Origin: Leuctra nigra | Lineage: Eukaryota > Arthropoda > Insecta > Plecoptera > Leuctridae | DNA length: 64,000 bases | Direction of reading: 5' to 3' | Assembly (NCBI GenBank): GCA_934045905.1 | Contig: OW203766.1 | Location: forward strand, 18,718,309-18,782,308 | Shown: one piece after another, positions 22,301-33,174 of the stretch | How the letters are laid out: every line of letters begins with the position of its first letter | How positions within the stretch are numbered: position 1 is the first letter of the stretch | The notes under the pieces: model-generated | The model's database searches: none | What the model was told of the DNA's origin: nothing | The model's input: only the letters and a program-made list of their open reading frames with translations | Made by a program: the position numbers and the translations under genes

Positions 22301-22589
22301 AAAAAAACGCTCTGATGAACCGTGCGATTCCCGTTCGCTTCCGTTTGCCTCTTAAATCCTTCCACCATTGAATTGTTTGTCAATCTTCAACTTCTCTCTG
22401 TCTTCTCTTCCAGCCGCGCCCGTGTTCGGACTGCCTCTCCCCCAGGACCCCATGAGCATGTTGGGCGCTCTGCCCATCCCCGAGTGGATGAAGAATGTTC
22501 GACCCAGCATCTTCACTGGCATGTTGATGCCCATGCCCGCGGGCAGCGATCTGGCATCCATGTTCCCGAAACCACCGGCAGCAACGTAA
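16318..22589 (+). CDS. Small secreted protein, two exons, 75 aa
   Basis: Exon 16318-16369 encodes MAVRLFLAMIFIACFVQ, a textbook signal peptide, and ends at a perfect G|GTAAGT donor. The acceptor CTTCTCTTCCAG at 22402-22413 leads into exon 22414-22589 in phase, giving AAPVFGLPLPQDP, then ALPIPEWMKNV, FTGMLMPMPAGSDL and FPKPPAAT followed by TAA. The mature part of about 56 residues is rich in Pro, Met and Ala, has no cysteine and no obvious dibasic cleavage site, and I do not recognise its family. Exon 2 is markedly GC-rich relative to the AT-rich surroundings, as expected for coding. The 6 kb intron is mostly transposable elements. It could be a peptide precursor, a cuticle or gland protein, or a salivary protein; the sequence does not decide. 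Confidence 0.75.
16625..16839. mobile_element. Mariner-like MITE family M, copy 1
   Basis: The ends are TACACTTGGCCAAACAAAA and its inverse TTTTGTTTGGCCGAGTGTA. A TA at each end fits the Tc1/mariner target duplication. Length is about 215 bp with no coding capacity. The body contains AAGCGATCTCATTGTCTC and ATGATAATAACAAGCTTTGA, shared with four other copies in the window. Confidence 0.85.
17045..17235 (+). repeat. 5' LTR of gypsy element
   Basis: 191 bp, bounded by TG..CA. It carries 17 bases (CTTATATCTATGTGTAG region) that are absent from the 3' copy. Confidence 0.95.
17353..20769 (+). CDS. Gypsy gag-pol polyprotein, truncated within integrase
   Basis: A single frame of 1138 residues. Gag-like sequence fills the first 200 residues, and two CCHC zinc knuckles lie at about 225-257 (CKKCGYDHKRGRC and CAKCGDLNHFAKC). 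Aspartic protease follows with DTAAETS at about 334 (DTG in most relatives), then reverse transcriptase with the YFDD catalytic box near 610. RNase H has LQTDASKDGLG near 757 and KELLAI near 797. The integrase HHCC finger lies at about 975-1015, with catalytic Asp in GVDILEY (about 1037) and VSDNMPF (about 1092). The third catalytic position reads NGQAGAAV, with Gly at about 1127 where relatives have Glu. The frame stops at 20767-20769, and integrase coding continues in another frame at 20783. No env is present. The element is therefore unlikely to integrate by itself. Confidence 0.93.
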   Translation: MASSAHKPPAELKLDGNVCEEWRRWRQKFEIYMKATKANAEKQDTQVAILLSFIGDEALTAFNTFKFEKEEDKNVLKTVLDEFEKYCTPQKNVVFERFKFFGIKQRESQPFDQFLTELKNAARSCEFEQQEDSLIRDRIVLGIADSKLQERLLSETNLNLSKAANLCRIYQEGKAKALEVRESNNGEQSNRTSTTVAAVKSKQFFTKKKSEEKTQEKTSEKIYDCKKCGYDHKRGRCPAYGKNCAKCGDLNHFAKCCEKVKKGYKKKSVNDVEASSASSDDDDVESEDENNQNREYRLILNVGSKKSGNTKTKTQTAWFETISIGSHPVRCKLDTAAETSILPQKVFQSLKGSFNLVKSKNKLVPFGDLGVVITPIGSIKLKCITRKGKAKNVEFDVCDVSTPLLGLKACIDLNLIKRVNSVSSRQTKTDVVEAFKDVFTGVGKIGKQHEIVLTNDVEPVISPPRRVPYSLQKKLKETLDSLERDSIIDKVEKPTDWVNSLLLVEKPNGDLRICLDPRPLNKAIKREHHPIPTSDDILSRLRNKCLFSVLDMRQGFWNLPLTEASADLCTFQTPFGRYRFKRLPYGISSAPEVFQKTNEKLFGDIHGVEVYFDDLIICGETEEDHDRALAEVLNRARQVGVKFNQDKFQYRIPEVKYVGRIISKNHCGVDQSYVTAIAEMPVPSCKSDVLRLLGMVKYVSQFVPNLSKLTAPLRELTKQDTPWCWDSNHDAALGKLKQQLMSAPVLATFDSTKPIVLQTDASKDGLGACLLQEDHPVAYASRVLTKSEQNFAQIEKELLAITFGLERFNQMTYGHHVQVFTDHKPLETICSREICKSTGRIQRLLLKLVKYDITVSYVPGKFLNLPDTLSRASLPDPVNDDPELLVVVHKVEKYLPVSVQRKEEFRKETEQDDTLQAVIRLHQQGWPSHRHQVPDKARYYWSMKEDIDVSEGLIFVRDRLIVPASLRKEMLKIIHEGHWGRDKSKLRARELLFWPGMSNDIDMMVSKCSKCELHRKSNVKEPMIPHQVPERPWQKIGVDILEYHNKSYLAVIDYYSKWIEMPALSCKTASEVITQLKYIFARYGIPEIVVSDNMPFNSFECKKFAELWDVQLVTSSPHYSQPNGQAGAAVAIIKSICR
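20783..21298 (+). pseudogene. 3' remainder of gypsy integrase/pol after frameshift
   Basis: The frame differs from the upstream polyprotein. It continues the expected integrase sequence (ALMEYRSTPLPGI, SPSQMLLNYRIRTRLPV) and ends with a basic, charged tail (TRAGRVIRKPVKFDD) typical of gypsy pol ends. The codons just upstream of its first ATG already match integrase, so this is not an independent gene but the product of a small indel near 20755-20770. Confidence 0.85.
21434..21607 (+). repeat. 3' LTR of gypsy element
   Basis: 174 bp, TG..CA, near-identical to the 5' LTR apart from a 17-bp deletion and a few substitutions. Confidence 0.95.
22167..22330. repeat. Dispersed repeat B, uninterrupted copy
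   Basis: It contains AACACTTTGAGGTCGTACC.. and AAGTACTCCAGTGTGTGACAT. The same sequence at about 318-1130 is split by the hAT MITE at ACTCCAGT, and another copy lies at about 62275-62345. Family unknown. Confidence 0.7.
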
Positions 22590-22599
22590 CTCGAACAAA

Positions 22600-24860
22600 T
22601 AAGAGATACGTGATGCAGCCATCTTCGGGCAGGACACTTTTTAGATGCACTTTTTTATTTTGAAGTTCGTGTTTCCATAGGGCAGTGAAAAAGTAGAAAC
22701 AATGGAAATATAGATTTAGTTACAAGTTTACTTTTTCAGCCAAACAACTAAAGCAAATTTAATATAATTTATTTATATAAATATCCCCGTATTCCCCTTA
22801 TGGCTAGTACCAAAGACTCCACCAGAGGTCAGTCGTGTTTTTTATTTTCTCGAATACATGCAACATGTGACGGAAACGAAGCAAGTGCATTTCCTGACTG
22901 ATACTATAACTTCTCTTATGATTTGATATGTTGCTGGCATTGTAGATGAATTAGTCAAATGTATAATATCTATACATATAATGGGCTAATGGTTTACTGT
23001 TAGGAGAAAGTAATATTTTTTATATTTTCACATCATTAATATACTGGGGACTCACTAGTAATTTTCCTAATTATTTGAAATAATTAATCAAATGAAGTTA
23101 TCAGGACCAGGTTTGACTCAGTATTATGTGAAATGTCCTGCAATTTGAGATAAAAATAATTGGTACCTACATCAACTGTTTTGAGAGATCATTTATATTA
23201 CTGACTCATATCTATTTCAATTCATAACATGCTTGAGAACCAATAAAATTTATAAAGAGTACATGTTTCAATAGATTTTATTACCCTCTCGACCAAATAA
23301 ATTCTCCATAATAACTTTCTTTGATATTTGTAGCTTGATATCCAGGATTTTAAATATTTATTTGTCTATATTTGTATTTTCCTATGATCGCTGGTTGTAC
23401 CTAACTGTGTTATGTAATCGTAAAAATATACTACCTCATAATACAAAAATTGACTCGTTTCATTTACAATTATTTCATATTGTAAATATGAATTTATTTC
23501 AAAATGTACCTATCTTTCCTCAATCTATTCCCAATTGCATAGCTTTTAATGCCCATAAATCATTTGAAGTACGCAGCCTGGAAGATTTTGTGGCAACCAT
23601 TTTGAAAATGATGGAACATTTTTCTCCTAAAACAGGGTATACTATTTGCCTGCTTTGAAAGTGTAGAGGGAACTACTTTTGGCAGTATAGTTTGGAAGCT
23701 CTAAGAGAAAAATCTGCGACAAAATGGAAAATCGTTCTGGGTATTTGCTAAGGTATTTGTCTAGACAATTTCAGTGTCTATCTCTAAGAGAAGTTTCCAT
23801 GTTGTAGGTGCTAAAATGCAAGTGTGGGATCTTTTGCAGCTAATCACCTTCTAGTTTCTTCTTGTCTGTAAACATGAAGTCGTACTAGAGTTCTGGTTGC
23901 CACAAATCATTATGGATTGGGCTGAAATATTTTGTAGCATTAGGAATCTAGACAAGCTTCCAGAAGGAATTTTGAATTAGCTCCTACATTTTGCTAAAAT
24001 AAATGTGAAAGATGACTCATCTGCAAGAGTTTACCACGTTTATTAATACAAGTTTGTAACCATCTTTGTAATGATTGCCTTCATCAACAAAAAATTGGTA
24101 ATCATTTATGTTTGGCAAGTAGCACACAAAATTTTGAAGTTCCAGCTTCAAATAAAAATAATGAAAAAAATTTAATTCTGGGTCAACTAATTGACCCCCA
24201 CCCCCCCCCCCCCCTACGCGGAATAATGTTCCAATATGTGGCTTGTAAAGCCGGAGATCGTATATTTATTTCGTGGGGTGAACATGACCTTTGCAAAACC
24301 ACCACTAAGCAGTCAGCTGACGGTTTGTTTATATTATTTCAGTACCGGTCTTGACTTTCTAGTGAGCAGTTCATAGTGTGCATAAGTGCGTAGCTATATT
24401 ACATGAAGAATAATTTAATAGTACAGCTTGTATTTGTAACGGATATAAATCCACCTGTAAGTACCTACTTTTAAAACAATTTCAAGTGCAGCGATATTCA
24501 AATAAAACGTACTAATACTGACGAACACATAGCGACAATACCTGATAGAAGAGAGGTGGAAGTATTAAATTTTATCCGTGAATTCTATTTGGCTCACAAT
24601 TTTCGAAGTTCATTCGTTTGATTAACTCGTATGTTTACTATTTGGTCTAAAGAAAGGGAACTGATATACAGAAAAGGCTCCATTTAATGAATAGAAGCTG
24701 AATGGACGATCATTTGAAGCACATTGCCGTTTCAACTTTCAACATTTTATAACAACTACCTGCCGACGGGGATAGAAAAATCGCCAAAATATTGTGTCAA
24801 GGTATTAATTGTTTGACGTTTTCTTGAGTACTGGTGTAGTTCTAGTTTTTATTAAATCAT
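22600..24860. other. Gene-free AT-rich stretch
   Basis: 3' flank of the secreted-protein gene. An open frame at 23335-23658 has no recognisable domain and no splice context that supports it. A poly-C run lies at about 24198-24214. Nothing else is identified. Confidence 0.5.
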
Positions 24861-24866
24861 TATAGG

Positions 24867-25080
24867 TACACTCGGCCAAACAAAACTTGAACGTAGACCA
24901 AATTTGAATGACTGCTGGTCATGTCCCAAAACCAATCAAAGCTTGTTATTATCATTGAAATGTGAGGTCACCTACTAGAGTGAGACAATGAGATCGCTTA
25001 GACTGATTTCTGATGGTGCGATCTACATTTATCAGCCTATCAGATTTATTGAACGTTCAAGTTTTGTTTGGCCAAGTGTA
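24867..25080. mobile_element. Mariner-like MITE family M, copy 2
   Basis: Inverted orientation relative to copy 1. Ends TACACTCGGCCAAACAAAA and TTTTGTTTGGCCAAGTGTA, with TA at both borders. Confidence 0.85.
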
Positions 25081-25134
25081 CCTAGTACATTATCTTCGTG
25101 TATTTAACATTTTAACATTTTTAATGTTCTTATA

Positions 25135-25345
25135 GAGCAAGCTAGCTCAGTCGTAAAGTGCTGACTGCCCTGGTTCGAACCCCGTTGCCGTCCTTAATGA
25201 CTGAGACTGACACGTGGTTTCCCTCAGTCGAGAGGCAAATGCTGGGAAGGTCCCCCACTTTCCATCATTGCCTACCTCTTTATCATCATAATCAATAATC
25301 ATTCATCCGTGCACTGATACTACCTGTGGAAAGGCAGTCATCGGC
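25135..25345 (+). repeat. tRNA-derived SINE
   Basis: The head AAGCTAGCTCAGTCGTAAAG resembles a pol III A-box, and GGTTCGAACCCC is a B-box. The SINE body follows: CCCTCAGTCGAGAGGCAAATGC, then GGGAAGGTCCC, then CATCATAATCA. The 3' end is diverged from the copies at 41725 and 58783. Confidence 0.75.
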
Positions 25346-25539
25346 AAGCACGAAACATACCCGCTTCCATGCCCTGCATGAGTCATTGTGTATTAGCAGA
25401 GGGGAATCAAGAGATAATCATTTCGAAATGAGGGCAGCTAGCTGTCAGGTTACTTGACTTGCTTCTCTTGCATTTTCGGTCAAGTCTAAATCAGATTTTT
25501 TTGGAAAACCACAGTTTGATACCAGGGAGTCGTTAAGTA

Positions 25540-25738
25540 TCAAACAATGTCGAGGCTACGCCCCCCCCCCCCCCTTCCCATCGAGTGGATCGGTCGCTCC
25601 ACTCAGCCAAGTCGTACTGTACACTCACACCCACTCAACATACTGAGGAGTAGACCAAACACTTTTACTGTAAGCAACAATATAGCATTCTCTGCCTACT
25701 AGATCTCAACAATGGAACATTTCACATTGGTGCTGTAT
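25540..25738. repeat. Dispersed repeat C, copy 1, with poly-C
   Basis: GTCGCTCCACTCAGCCAAGTCGTACTGTACACTCACAC and the following AGACCAAACACTTTTACTGTAAGCA match 46490-46665 closely. It is preceded by a run of 14 C at 25561. No coding potential. Confidence 0.75.
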
Positions 25739-26266
25739 GGTGCTGTTCATGAAGTATGTCAAGCAAAAAAGGCCACTTTTTACCCCCCCCCCCTTCCCCC
25801 CTTGTCACATGTTGTCACACTTTAGACAATCCCCCCTAAAAAGTATGTCACACCTGCAGACCCCCCCCCCCCCCCTACAAAAAACACAAAATGCATTTTT
25901 TCACTAGTTATTGATTTACTGCCCAAAAAATATTGAAAGAATGAGAATACACAAAACCTGATATTGATTTATTGCAAAATATTACATTCAAAGAATGAGG
26001 AATTTCTCTTTAAGGATTTTCTTGAGGACAAATTCCTGATGAATGGCCAACTCCTAAAGAGAGGGAAAATTCAAATCTCAGCTGAGAATTATAAATTGTG
26101 ATATTTCTTTTTTGTGAAACGTACAAATTAACTCGGAATAGATACAACAAAGTGTGACATCACGCTTGTCCCCCCCCCCCCCCACCCCCTGTTACAGATT
26201 GTCACAGTACAACATACCCCCCTCCCCTCCCCCCCTAAGGCGTGACGTACTTTATGAACAGCCCCT
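25739..26266. mobile_element. MITE with GGGGCTGTTCAT-type termini and C-rich subtermini
   Basis: Left end GGTGCTGTTCATGAAGTATG; right end TACTTTATGAACAGCCCC, its approximate inverse. Next to each end are TGTCACA-rich and CCCCCC-rich blocks in mirrored arrangement. A clear target duplication is not seen. Confidence 0.65.
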
Positions 26267-26462
26267 AATAAAGTTGCAATTTTGTTTATTGGTTTATTTT
26301 ATTGGCTTTTTATTTTATTTTCATATTACAATAATAAATGTTCAATGTATTGACCCTTGAGGGCTCAAATTACTTTGATACCCTCGTATCTTAGGGTATT
26401 TATGACAGCATTCCTTATAATTAGAGTTTAAAAGTAGGTATTATGTTACAAAACACTAGTTC

Positions 26463-26587
26463 TCTCATTTATGGCATAGTATAAGTTCATCTCTTAGAGG
26501 AAAATGATGGGAAGGTCTCCTACTTCTTTGCATGCCACGATCACCTTCTTCCCACCCGCTATCCTTACCTCTTCATCATCATCAAAC
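26463..26587 (+). repeat. SINE body fragment
   Basis: GATGGGAAGGTCTCCTAC.., GCCACGATCACCTTC and TCCTTACCTCTTCATCATC match the central and 3' body of the SINE copies at 41725 and 58783. The tRNA head is missing. Confidence 0.6.
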
Positions 26588-26703
26588 TTTAACATTAATT
26601 CAGTATCACTTCTTTTAACCATTAATTAGGCAGTATTCTTGGATTGAAACGTTTTCAACAAGCAGCAGTTCTTGAAGATATGTTCTCTTCTGTATTCAGT
26701 TTG

Positions 26704-26865
26704 ATGTGAGCGTCGTCTGAACCTCGACGTCCTTCTTCACCGTCGCGGCGTCTCTGATTGACGCTCTGGAGACGACGCCCACGACGCCTACGAGATAGCT
26801 CCTGAAAGATACCTGAACGCCATGGATCCAGGACCGGAAAGATAGCCTGAACAAAACGGACTAAC
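26704..26865. repeat. GC-rich GACGCC-type repeat
   Basis: A locally GC-rich island of GACG/CGCC words with TCTGGAGACGACG, resembling the units at 37979-38172 and the island at 49740-49850. No reading frame is convincing. Confidence 0.45.
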
Positions 26866-26869
26866 AGAT

Positions 26870-27450
26870 AAGATTTTCTATTACAATTAAAAAATTAGCT
26901 CTGTTGGTTACATTTTGAATTCTTTTAAACTTTGTAATTCATTTTTGAAGAAACTAACAAGTCTATAATTCAGATATGTTTTGTAAACGTACATTCTAAA
27001 CAACCTGACAAACCATTTTGATCCATATGACAATCCAGTCATGACAAAATGACAAAATGGCTCCGACATAATCTTATTTGTGACTTTTTCCATTACCGCC
27101 GGTTTCTACCCCGACCAAAAGTGCAATAGGTCAATTTCAGTCTTATCAGGGGTTTTCGTTAAATTAAGTGACGATCGTATGTGAACAGGAGTATCTATAG
27201 GTGTGATTTCACAAAGTTTATTATTTCCATTGTTATTTCTATTTGGTATTTAGGGCAGGAACCATAGACAGGCTAGTTTTTTATTAAATTACTGACATAT
27301 AAAATTCTCTATCATAATATTTCTTATCAACGATGGAGTTCATTATTCAGTTGAAACGCGTATTTGAGTAAACTCAGTACGAAGCATATAATCGTTCATA
27401 TCGTAATATTGATGTACTTTGTAATTTAAACAATTCCGTACGTTCGTCTA
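26870..27450. other. Gene-free AT-rich stretch
   Basis: No repeat structure, exon or RNA gene recognised. Confidence 0.5.
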
Positions 27451-27451
27451 A

Positions 27452-27607
27452 GGCCCGGTTGCACCATGTCCCGATAAAGTTAGCGGTAGGATTTATCGGC
27501 TGAAACCATGGCAACAGCCAATGAAACACAGCCATCTAGATCGCTAAAGTCCACTTTAGGCTAAAGTGAACTTTATCTTACTTATCGGGACATGGTGCAA
27601 CCGGGCC
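27452..27607. mobile_element. Tourist-like MITE family T, copy 1
   Basis: 156 bp. Ends GGCCCGGTTGCACCATG and its perfect inverse, flanked by TAA (27449-27451 and 27608-27610), the TWA duplication of PIF/Harbinger elements. The inner sequence is also largely palindromic (GTTAGCG, ACTTTAGGCTAAAGT). Confidence 0.88.
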
Positions 27608-28397
27608 TAAATAGTTGTTTCCTTATTCATGTTTGCTTTTGGTTGTACAGCCAAGGTCTTATAAGACTTATAGTCCACAGATATTTGCCAGCAACGAGAC
27701 AAACAGAAAGGAATATTTGATTCAGGTTTGATAACTGTACATAGAGCTATTGGTGACTCAATGTCTACACTCTTATGTTATAGTACGCATTTGTGTACAT
27801 GCCGTACACTCGTGTACAACGCTTACACAATTTCATTGTACACTTCTTATCTTGAGATATTGACATGCAGGTACGACATTCGGATAATCCATTATCCTCT
27901 TACAGAAAGGAATTATTCTAAGCGATAACAAAGAATGGTTTTATGAAGTTTCGGGGGAGGAATCTTGTTTTGAAGTAGGTAGGTACAGTAAATTATCGTA
28001 ATTACAAGTAATAGTGTGGACATATTCCAAGGAAATACTAGAAAATTACTGTAAATATACTGTTTTTTTATAAATTAGAAATCACGGAGAGCACGATAAT
28101 TATGTGCCAATGAAGGTGCTCCTTTTGCATCAATTATATTCTCCTACGAACTCTATAAATGTGAATGCACAAACCAGTATTAATTGAGAAATATTCTCTC
28201 CACTAGAATTACTTCGTACACTCTGTATAAACCATTTGTTGATGTACTCGTCAGCCTCTCTCGAATGAATATATGTGATAATAGAATAGAGAATAGAGGT
28301 TGCACGAACGTTTTATAATGCGATATTCCGTAATTTTCCACGGTTATTATCTTGTACCCTTCTCATTAATTTGAGTAAATACTAAGTACATCTCTTA

Positions 28398-28554
28398 GGC
28401 CCGGTTGTACAATGTCCCGATAAAGTTATCTGTAGGATTTATCGGCTGAAACCATGGCAACATCCAATGAAACACAGCCATCTAAACCGTTAAAAGTCAA
28501 CTTTAGGCAAAAGTGAACTTTATCTTACTTATCGGGACATTGTGCAACCGGGCA
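28398..28554. mobile_element. Tourist-like MITE family T, copy 2
   Basis: 157 bp. Ends GGCCCGGTTGTACAATG and CATTGTGCAACCGGGCA, flanked by TTA on both sides (28395-28397 and 28555-28557). Confidence 0.87.
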
Positions 28555-28559
28555 TTAGA

Positions 28560-30905
28560 ATTCATTGATATTTGTTGGTTGTGTGGAAACGTTATTCCTC
28601 GTAATAGGGTCTACATCAAATATCTCGCTAATTTACATCAAATATTCAATTGTAGCGAGTTAATTATCTATAATTGAAACTCTCGAAAGTAAGAATTCCA
28701 CAAGTTGGACACTATCATATTCATAATAGGTATAGGGTTTGTGTTTGAGTATTCCTCCTGTCTATTATTTTTAGAAAAAGGGTTTCTCCCTTAAATAATG
28801 GCTATGCGTCAAATTAATGCCTACGATAAACACGGATTGGAAATTTCTCTTGCACTTCTCATTACCAGAGCTAATATTGTTTATAATTTAAATCATATTC
28901 ACACATTTTCTTTTTCTTATGAGTATACACCCCTAAGTTAGTCGATTAAATCAGAATCAATCAGCGAAGATCGTCGATTTTACTTAATCACAGGCTTCTA
29001 AGTAACTTATATAGGTTTAACGAATATAAATAAAGGAATACAAAAGGTATTGGCAATATAGGGACGACGCTCCTATTCTGTTTCTACTCTTGTTCTCTTC
29101 AGCACATCTTTTCTTTTCTAATGTTGCGTCATGTGCCGCTAACGAGAAGATTCCCTGCTCCTACTATTCCTTATTCTATGTTTGACGATCAAGTTTACAA
29201 GGTAGATTTTTTTCTTTTTTAGAAAGGGCGTTAAAATTAAAACAAATTTTATTGATATGTGTTCTAATTTTGATGACACATTTACCCTAACAACCCTCAA
29301 CCCACGCTGATAACCTATACCTTCTTACTCTCTCTGCACTCTAGCAGAATAACATCTGTCATAATTTAAGGTTCCAAAACATGCTTAAATTCAAGGTAAT
29401 AATCCTTTTATTCCACAAAAATCTTATCAACTTTAATTTTTACTTTTGAACCACACATTAAAAACACTAGTATAATACAAAATTTTCAAAGTAAAGATGT
29501 TAATTTTTAATGAAATTTTCGACAGTCAATGAGAATTGCAACTAGAAAACACGACTCGCAGCAGTAATAGGAGATTCTCGCATTTTGGGTTATATTAATA
29601 AGATAAATAAATAAATAAATCAACTAGATAATATGATCAATATTAAATATCATATCAATATCATATCAATATAAATTTTTTTAATGAATAAAAAAAAGTG
29701 TTCAAGCAATAACCTTAAAGAAACTAAAATTAAACCATTTTAATGTGTCCTATTGTCAAGAATGATAGTTCATTAAAATTGTTTAATTTCAGTTGAATGT
29801 ATGTTTTGATAACCACATACATTGTACATTTTATCTTAATATTAATTTGTGTTCCTTAAATTCGATGTACATCCATTAAATCAGAGCTCGCCTTCTAAAA
29901 TTTTCTGATGAGTTAGCATACTGCAAAGGATGATCCCATCGAATTTATTTAAGCCAATCCATTTCTTTTGAATACCGTTTCATCATTTGTTGAGTGTATA
30001 CATACTATTATATTATCATAAATAAAGGGAAAAACAAACAGTATTTCGAGGGAGATTTTATTGTTTTGCCATTCCATCATATTGTCACAATATTGTCTTG
30101 AAGATCATGACGAGTCATTGAATTATGAGTCTTGATTACCTCCCAATTGGATCGATTAAGTATTTTGGTACATAGTTTTTACTTTAATCTCCTACCCCTT
30201 GGATTGGTGGTTAGTCGTACCTTGTTGATCAACGAGCCACATCAAACAAATCGACACAAATGATCGTGTCATTTCCATAACTTGCATTATATATGTATAA
30301 TGACGTGACAGAGGTTTAGATATTCAATAAAGCGTAAGTTTCAGAAATATAAATTGGAAGCTTGTCAAATATGGTTTCTTTTTTCTAACACCTTCGTCTG
30401 AATGTGTGAAGGGTGATAAATATACACGATCTTTCAATAGAGTTTTCTTATCGTCATTTATCAAGACATGACCAACAGTTATAAATATAAATAAGAGTTT
30501 AACAATAGACAACTCTGAATTCAACCATGCCGCATTAATGGATGTTTTGACGAACCTTGAGAGTCCCGGAATAGATACATTACACGGAACATTTAAACAG
30601 ATCTTGTGTCCAGTTTATCGGTGTTCTGGAGAAATTGAGACAGCTCTTTTCCTCTGGATTTCCTGATATTCCGTACACGTCGTTATTTAGGTAAAATTTA
30701 ATTCCACTGTCACAACCATTAATCTGGCATTATTTTAATCAAAATGATAATACAAGATACCTGTGTCATTATTTTCACACAGTTATCTTCTCACAATATG
30801 GATTCTATGAGCCTCCATAGAATTCATAAAATGATTCAAATTTACAGTCAGTACATATCATTTATAATCAATGCCGTTCAGATCGTCTTATATCAACAAA
30901 ATACA
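28560..30905. other. Gene-free AT-rich stretch
   Basis: Simple AT-rich DNA with ATATCAATATC repeats near 29640. No coding exon or RNA gene recognised. Confidence 0.5.
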
Positions 30906-30911
30906 TTAATT

Positions 30912-31400
30912 CCGAGGGGTGAACAACTAAACAGATCAGTGTACACTAAAAAAATCAATATTATTCAGAAAAAATAAAAAGAACACAACAAAATCAGAAA
31001 TAATAAAAAAAATCAAAAAAATATAAAAAAATATAAAAAAATCACATAAAAAACAAGAAAAAAAAAGAAAAAAAATATTAAATAAAAAAAATTTGAAAAA
31101 AATAAAAAAAATTGAACATAAAAAAAATAAAAACAAGTCAAAGAATAAAAAAAGAATACAACAAAACAAAAAATCAAAAAATACAAAAAAATACAAAAAA
31201 TACAAAAATCAAAAACACATGGGTCTATTCTTGAAACAATTATCACGTCATAACTCCAAGTTATGATGTCATAAGGAGGTTTGTCCTATCTCTCGCCATG
31301 TTGATATTATGACTTTTCGTCATATCATAACTTATGACGTGTTCAATTTCGAGAATAGAGGCCCCTGGTGTACACTAAAATGTCGAGTTGTTACTCGATG
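30912..31400. repeat. AT-rich foldback-type element D, copy 1
   Basis: It begins CCGAGGGGTGAACAACTAAA and ends near GTGTACACTAAAATGTCGAG. The interior is about 270 bp of almost pure A-rich (AAAAATAC/AAAAATCA) sequence. Open frames there that read Phe-rich on the minus strand are artefacts of the poly-A composition. A second copy lies at 32405-33582. Confidence 0.6.
31224..31359. mobile_element. Palindromic MITE of about 136 bp nested in element D
   Basis: TCTATTCTTGAAACAATT.. and its inverse ..AATTTCGAGAATAGA form the ends. CACGTCATAA and TTATGACGTG are mirrored just inside. No coding capacity. Confidence 0.65.
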
Positions 31401-32443
31401 GATTCAAAATAAACTATCATGACTTTTCAAAAACTATTTTTCATTTTGCATCAATATTTCGTCCACTCTTCTGTGGACTTCTTCAGGATTAAACTAAACA
31501 AGTAAACAGCAAAATGAAAGGATTTCCTTTCATATTCCACAGAAGCGTGGACGATTGATTTAGAATAAAAAATAGTTCGTGAAAAGTAAATTAACATGCT
31601 CTGGCACATTACGTCATCAACACTTGTTGATGAATTATATTGTTTCAACAACACTGACTGGAAATTCGAACATGGAATATGATACTGATAACATACTGAG
31701 AGTGTATTCTACACGGTCCTAAATGATTAATGTAATTTTAAAGATATCTATGCAAACAAAGAGAGGTTACGCTGTTAAACTTAAGTGCATATCGTAAAAA
31801 AACACATTCCGTGTCATTGTTTTCTCTATTGTGATCCAATTATATCGTTCAGGACTATTCAGTTTTCACTATTTTTCTCTTTTGAGGGAATCCTCCCAAC
31901 TACAATGGAGGTCATATTTCGCATTTGACACTCCAGGCTAAGTGAGCAACTTCATAATCTCTGGGTGAAATTATCTGGTTGTATTTTTATTACTAAGGAA
32001 AGATTCCTCTAATGATACGAGTTGCCATTCCGACAGGTCGTTTCCATTCGTGGAAATCTAACTCATTTTTATTCCACCAAAGTGTAAAATACGTATACCT
32101 GTGAAACAATGTTATCAGGTTAAATAATTTGAAATAAAGTTTTTCTTGTATCTCCATTATGAGAGAAAATTAAACTTTCGGTAAGACACGTCGCTTCCGA
32201 CACATTCCACAGACAGAACAATAATTATTAAATATGTTTTGATCAGATTATAGGCATATCAAAGTATACTATTGTACTTATAGTATACTGTCTGCATACT
32301 AAGTATTAAAAGTATCAAGTACCAAACAACGGTTGCGTAATGCAATTCATACAGTTGCAGCAAATGCTGACAAGTCGGGGTCTTTTTCAATGTCACCTCC
32401 ATGGCTGCGTCGAGGGGTGAACAACTAAAAAAATCAATGTTTA

Positions 32444-32478
<35 letters not shown>

Positions 32479-32509
32479 ATATTATATTGTTGATTTAATA
32501 TGCTGTGAT

Positions 32510-32665
32510 CTCTTCTTCGGTAATACTCTGCTGGTTTGTTTGCGTTGGCCCTAAAAAGGGCCAATTGCGACGTTTCGGATGGCTTACTCCATCCATCTTC
32601 AAGCTAGGAATGGTAGGATAGGGTCAGGAGGTTGCCTAGCCTCCTGACCCTATCCTACCATTCCG
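32510..32665 (-). repeat. Penelope-type terminal fragment with stem-loop and hairpin
   Basis: On the minus strand, CTTGAAGATGGATGG-AGTAAG-CCATCC-GAAACGTC resembles a degenerate hammerhead-ribozyme core (CUGANGA, stem II, GAAA, GUC) like those carried by Penelope-like element ends. GGCCCTTTTTAGGGCC follows at 32547-32562. Next to it 32607-32631 and 32640-32664 form a perfect 25-bp inverted repeat with an 8-nt loop. Confidence 0.5.
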
Positions 32666-33174
32666 AAAAGAAAAGAAGAGATCACCGTAAAATCAGAAAA
32701 AAATCAAAAATCAGAAAAAAGCAAGTAATACAAAAATAAAAAATGCAATATAAAAACAAATTACAAAAAAATACAAAAAACAAAAAAATATGAAAATAAA
32801 ATATGTTATAAAAAATACTAAAATACTAAAATACAAAAAAAAATTAAAAATTTAAGAAAAAAAAATTTAAAAAAAAATTAAAAATTAAAGTCAAAACATT
32901 ACTTAAAAAATTACAAAAAAAAGAAATCATGTAAGTATGTTAAAAAAAATAAAAAAATACTGAAATTTAAAAAAATACAAAAAAATCTAAAAAAATATAC
33001 GTAAGATTTTTCAAAAATTTAAAAATTATTGTGAAAATTTAAAAATGAGGTGTATAAGCGTGGAATAAAGTAGTTGTGCTGGTTATCTCTCTCTGCTCCA
33101 TATAAAAACATGTTTATGTTATGAGTCGGAGAGAGGCAGAATAACAGGGTATTTATTCCACCACTGTACACTAA

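Noticed and set aside
30936..31246. Open minus-strand frames rich in Phe, Ile and Leu that look like membrane proteins
   Set aside because: They are translations of an A-rich low-complexity block inside element D.
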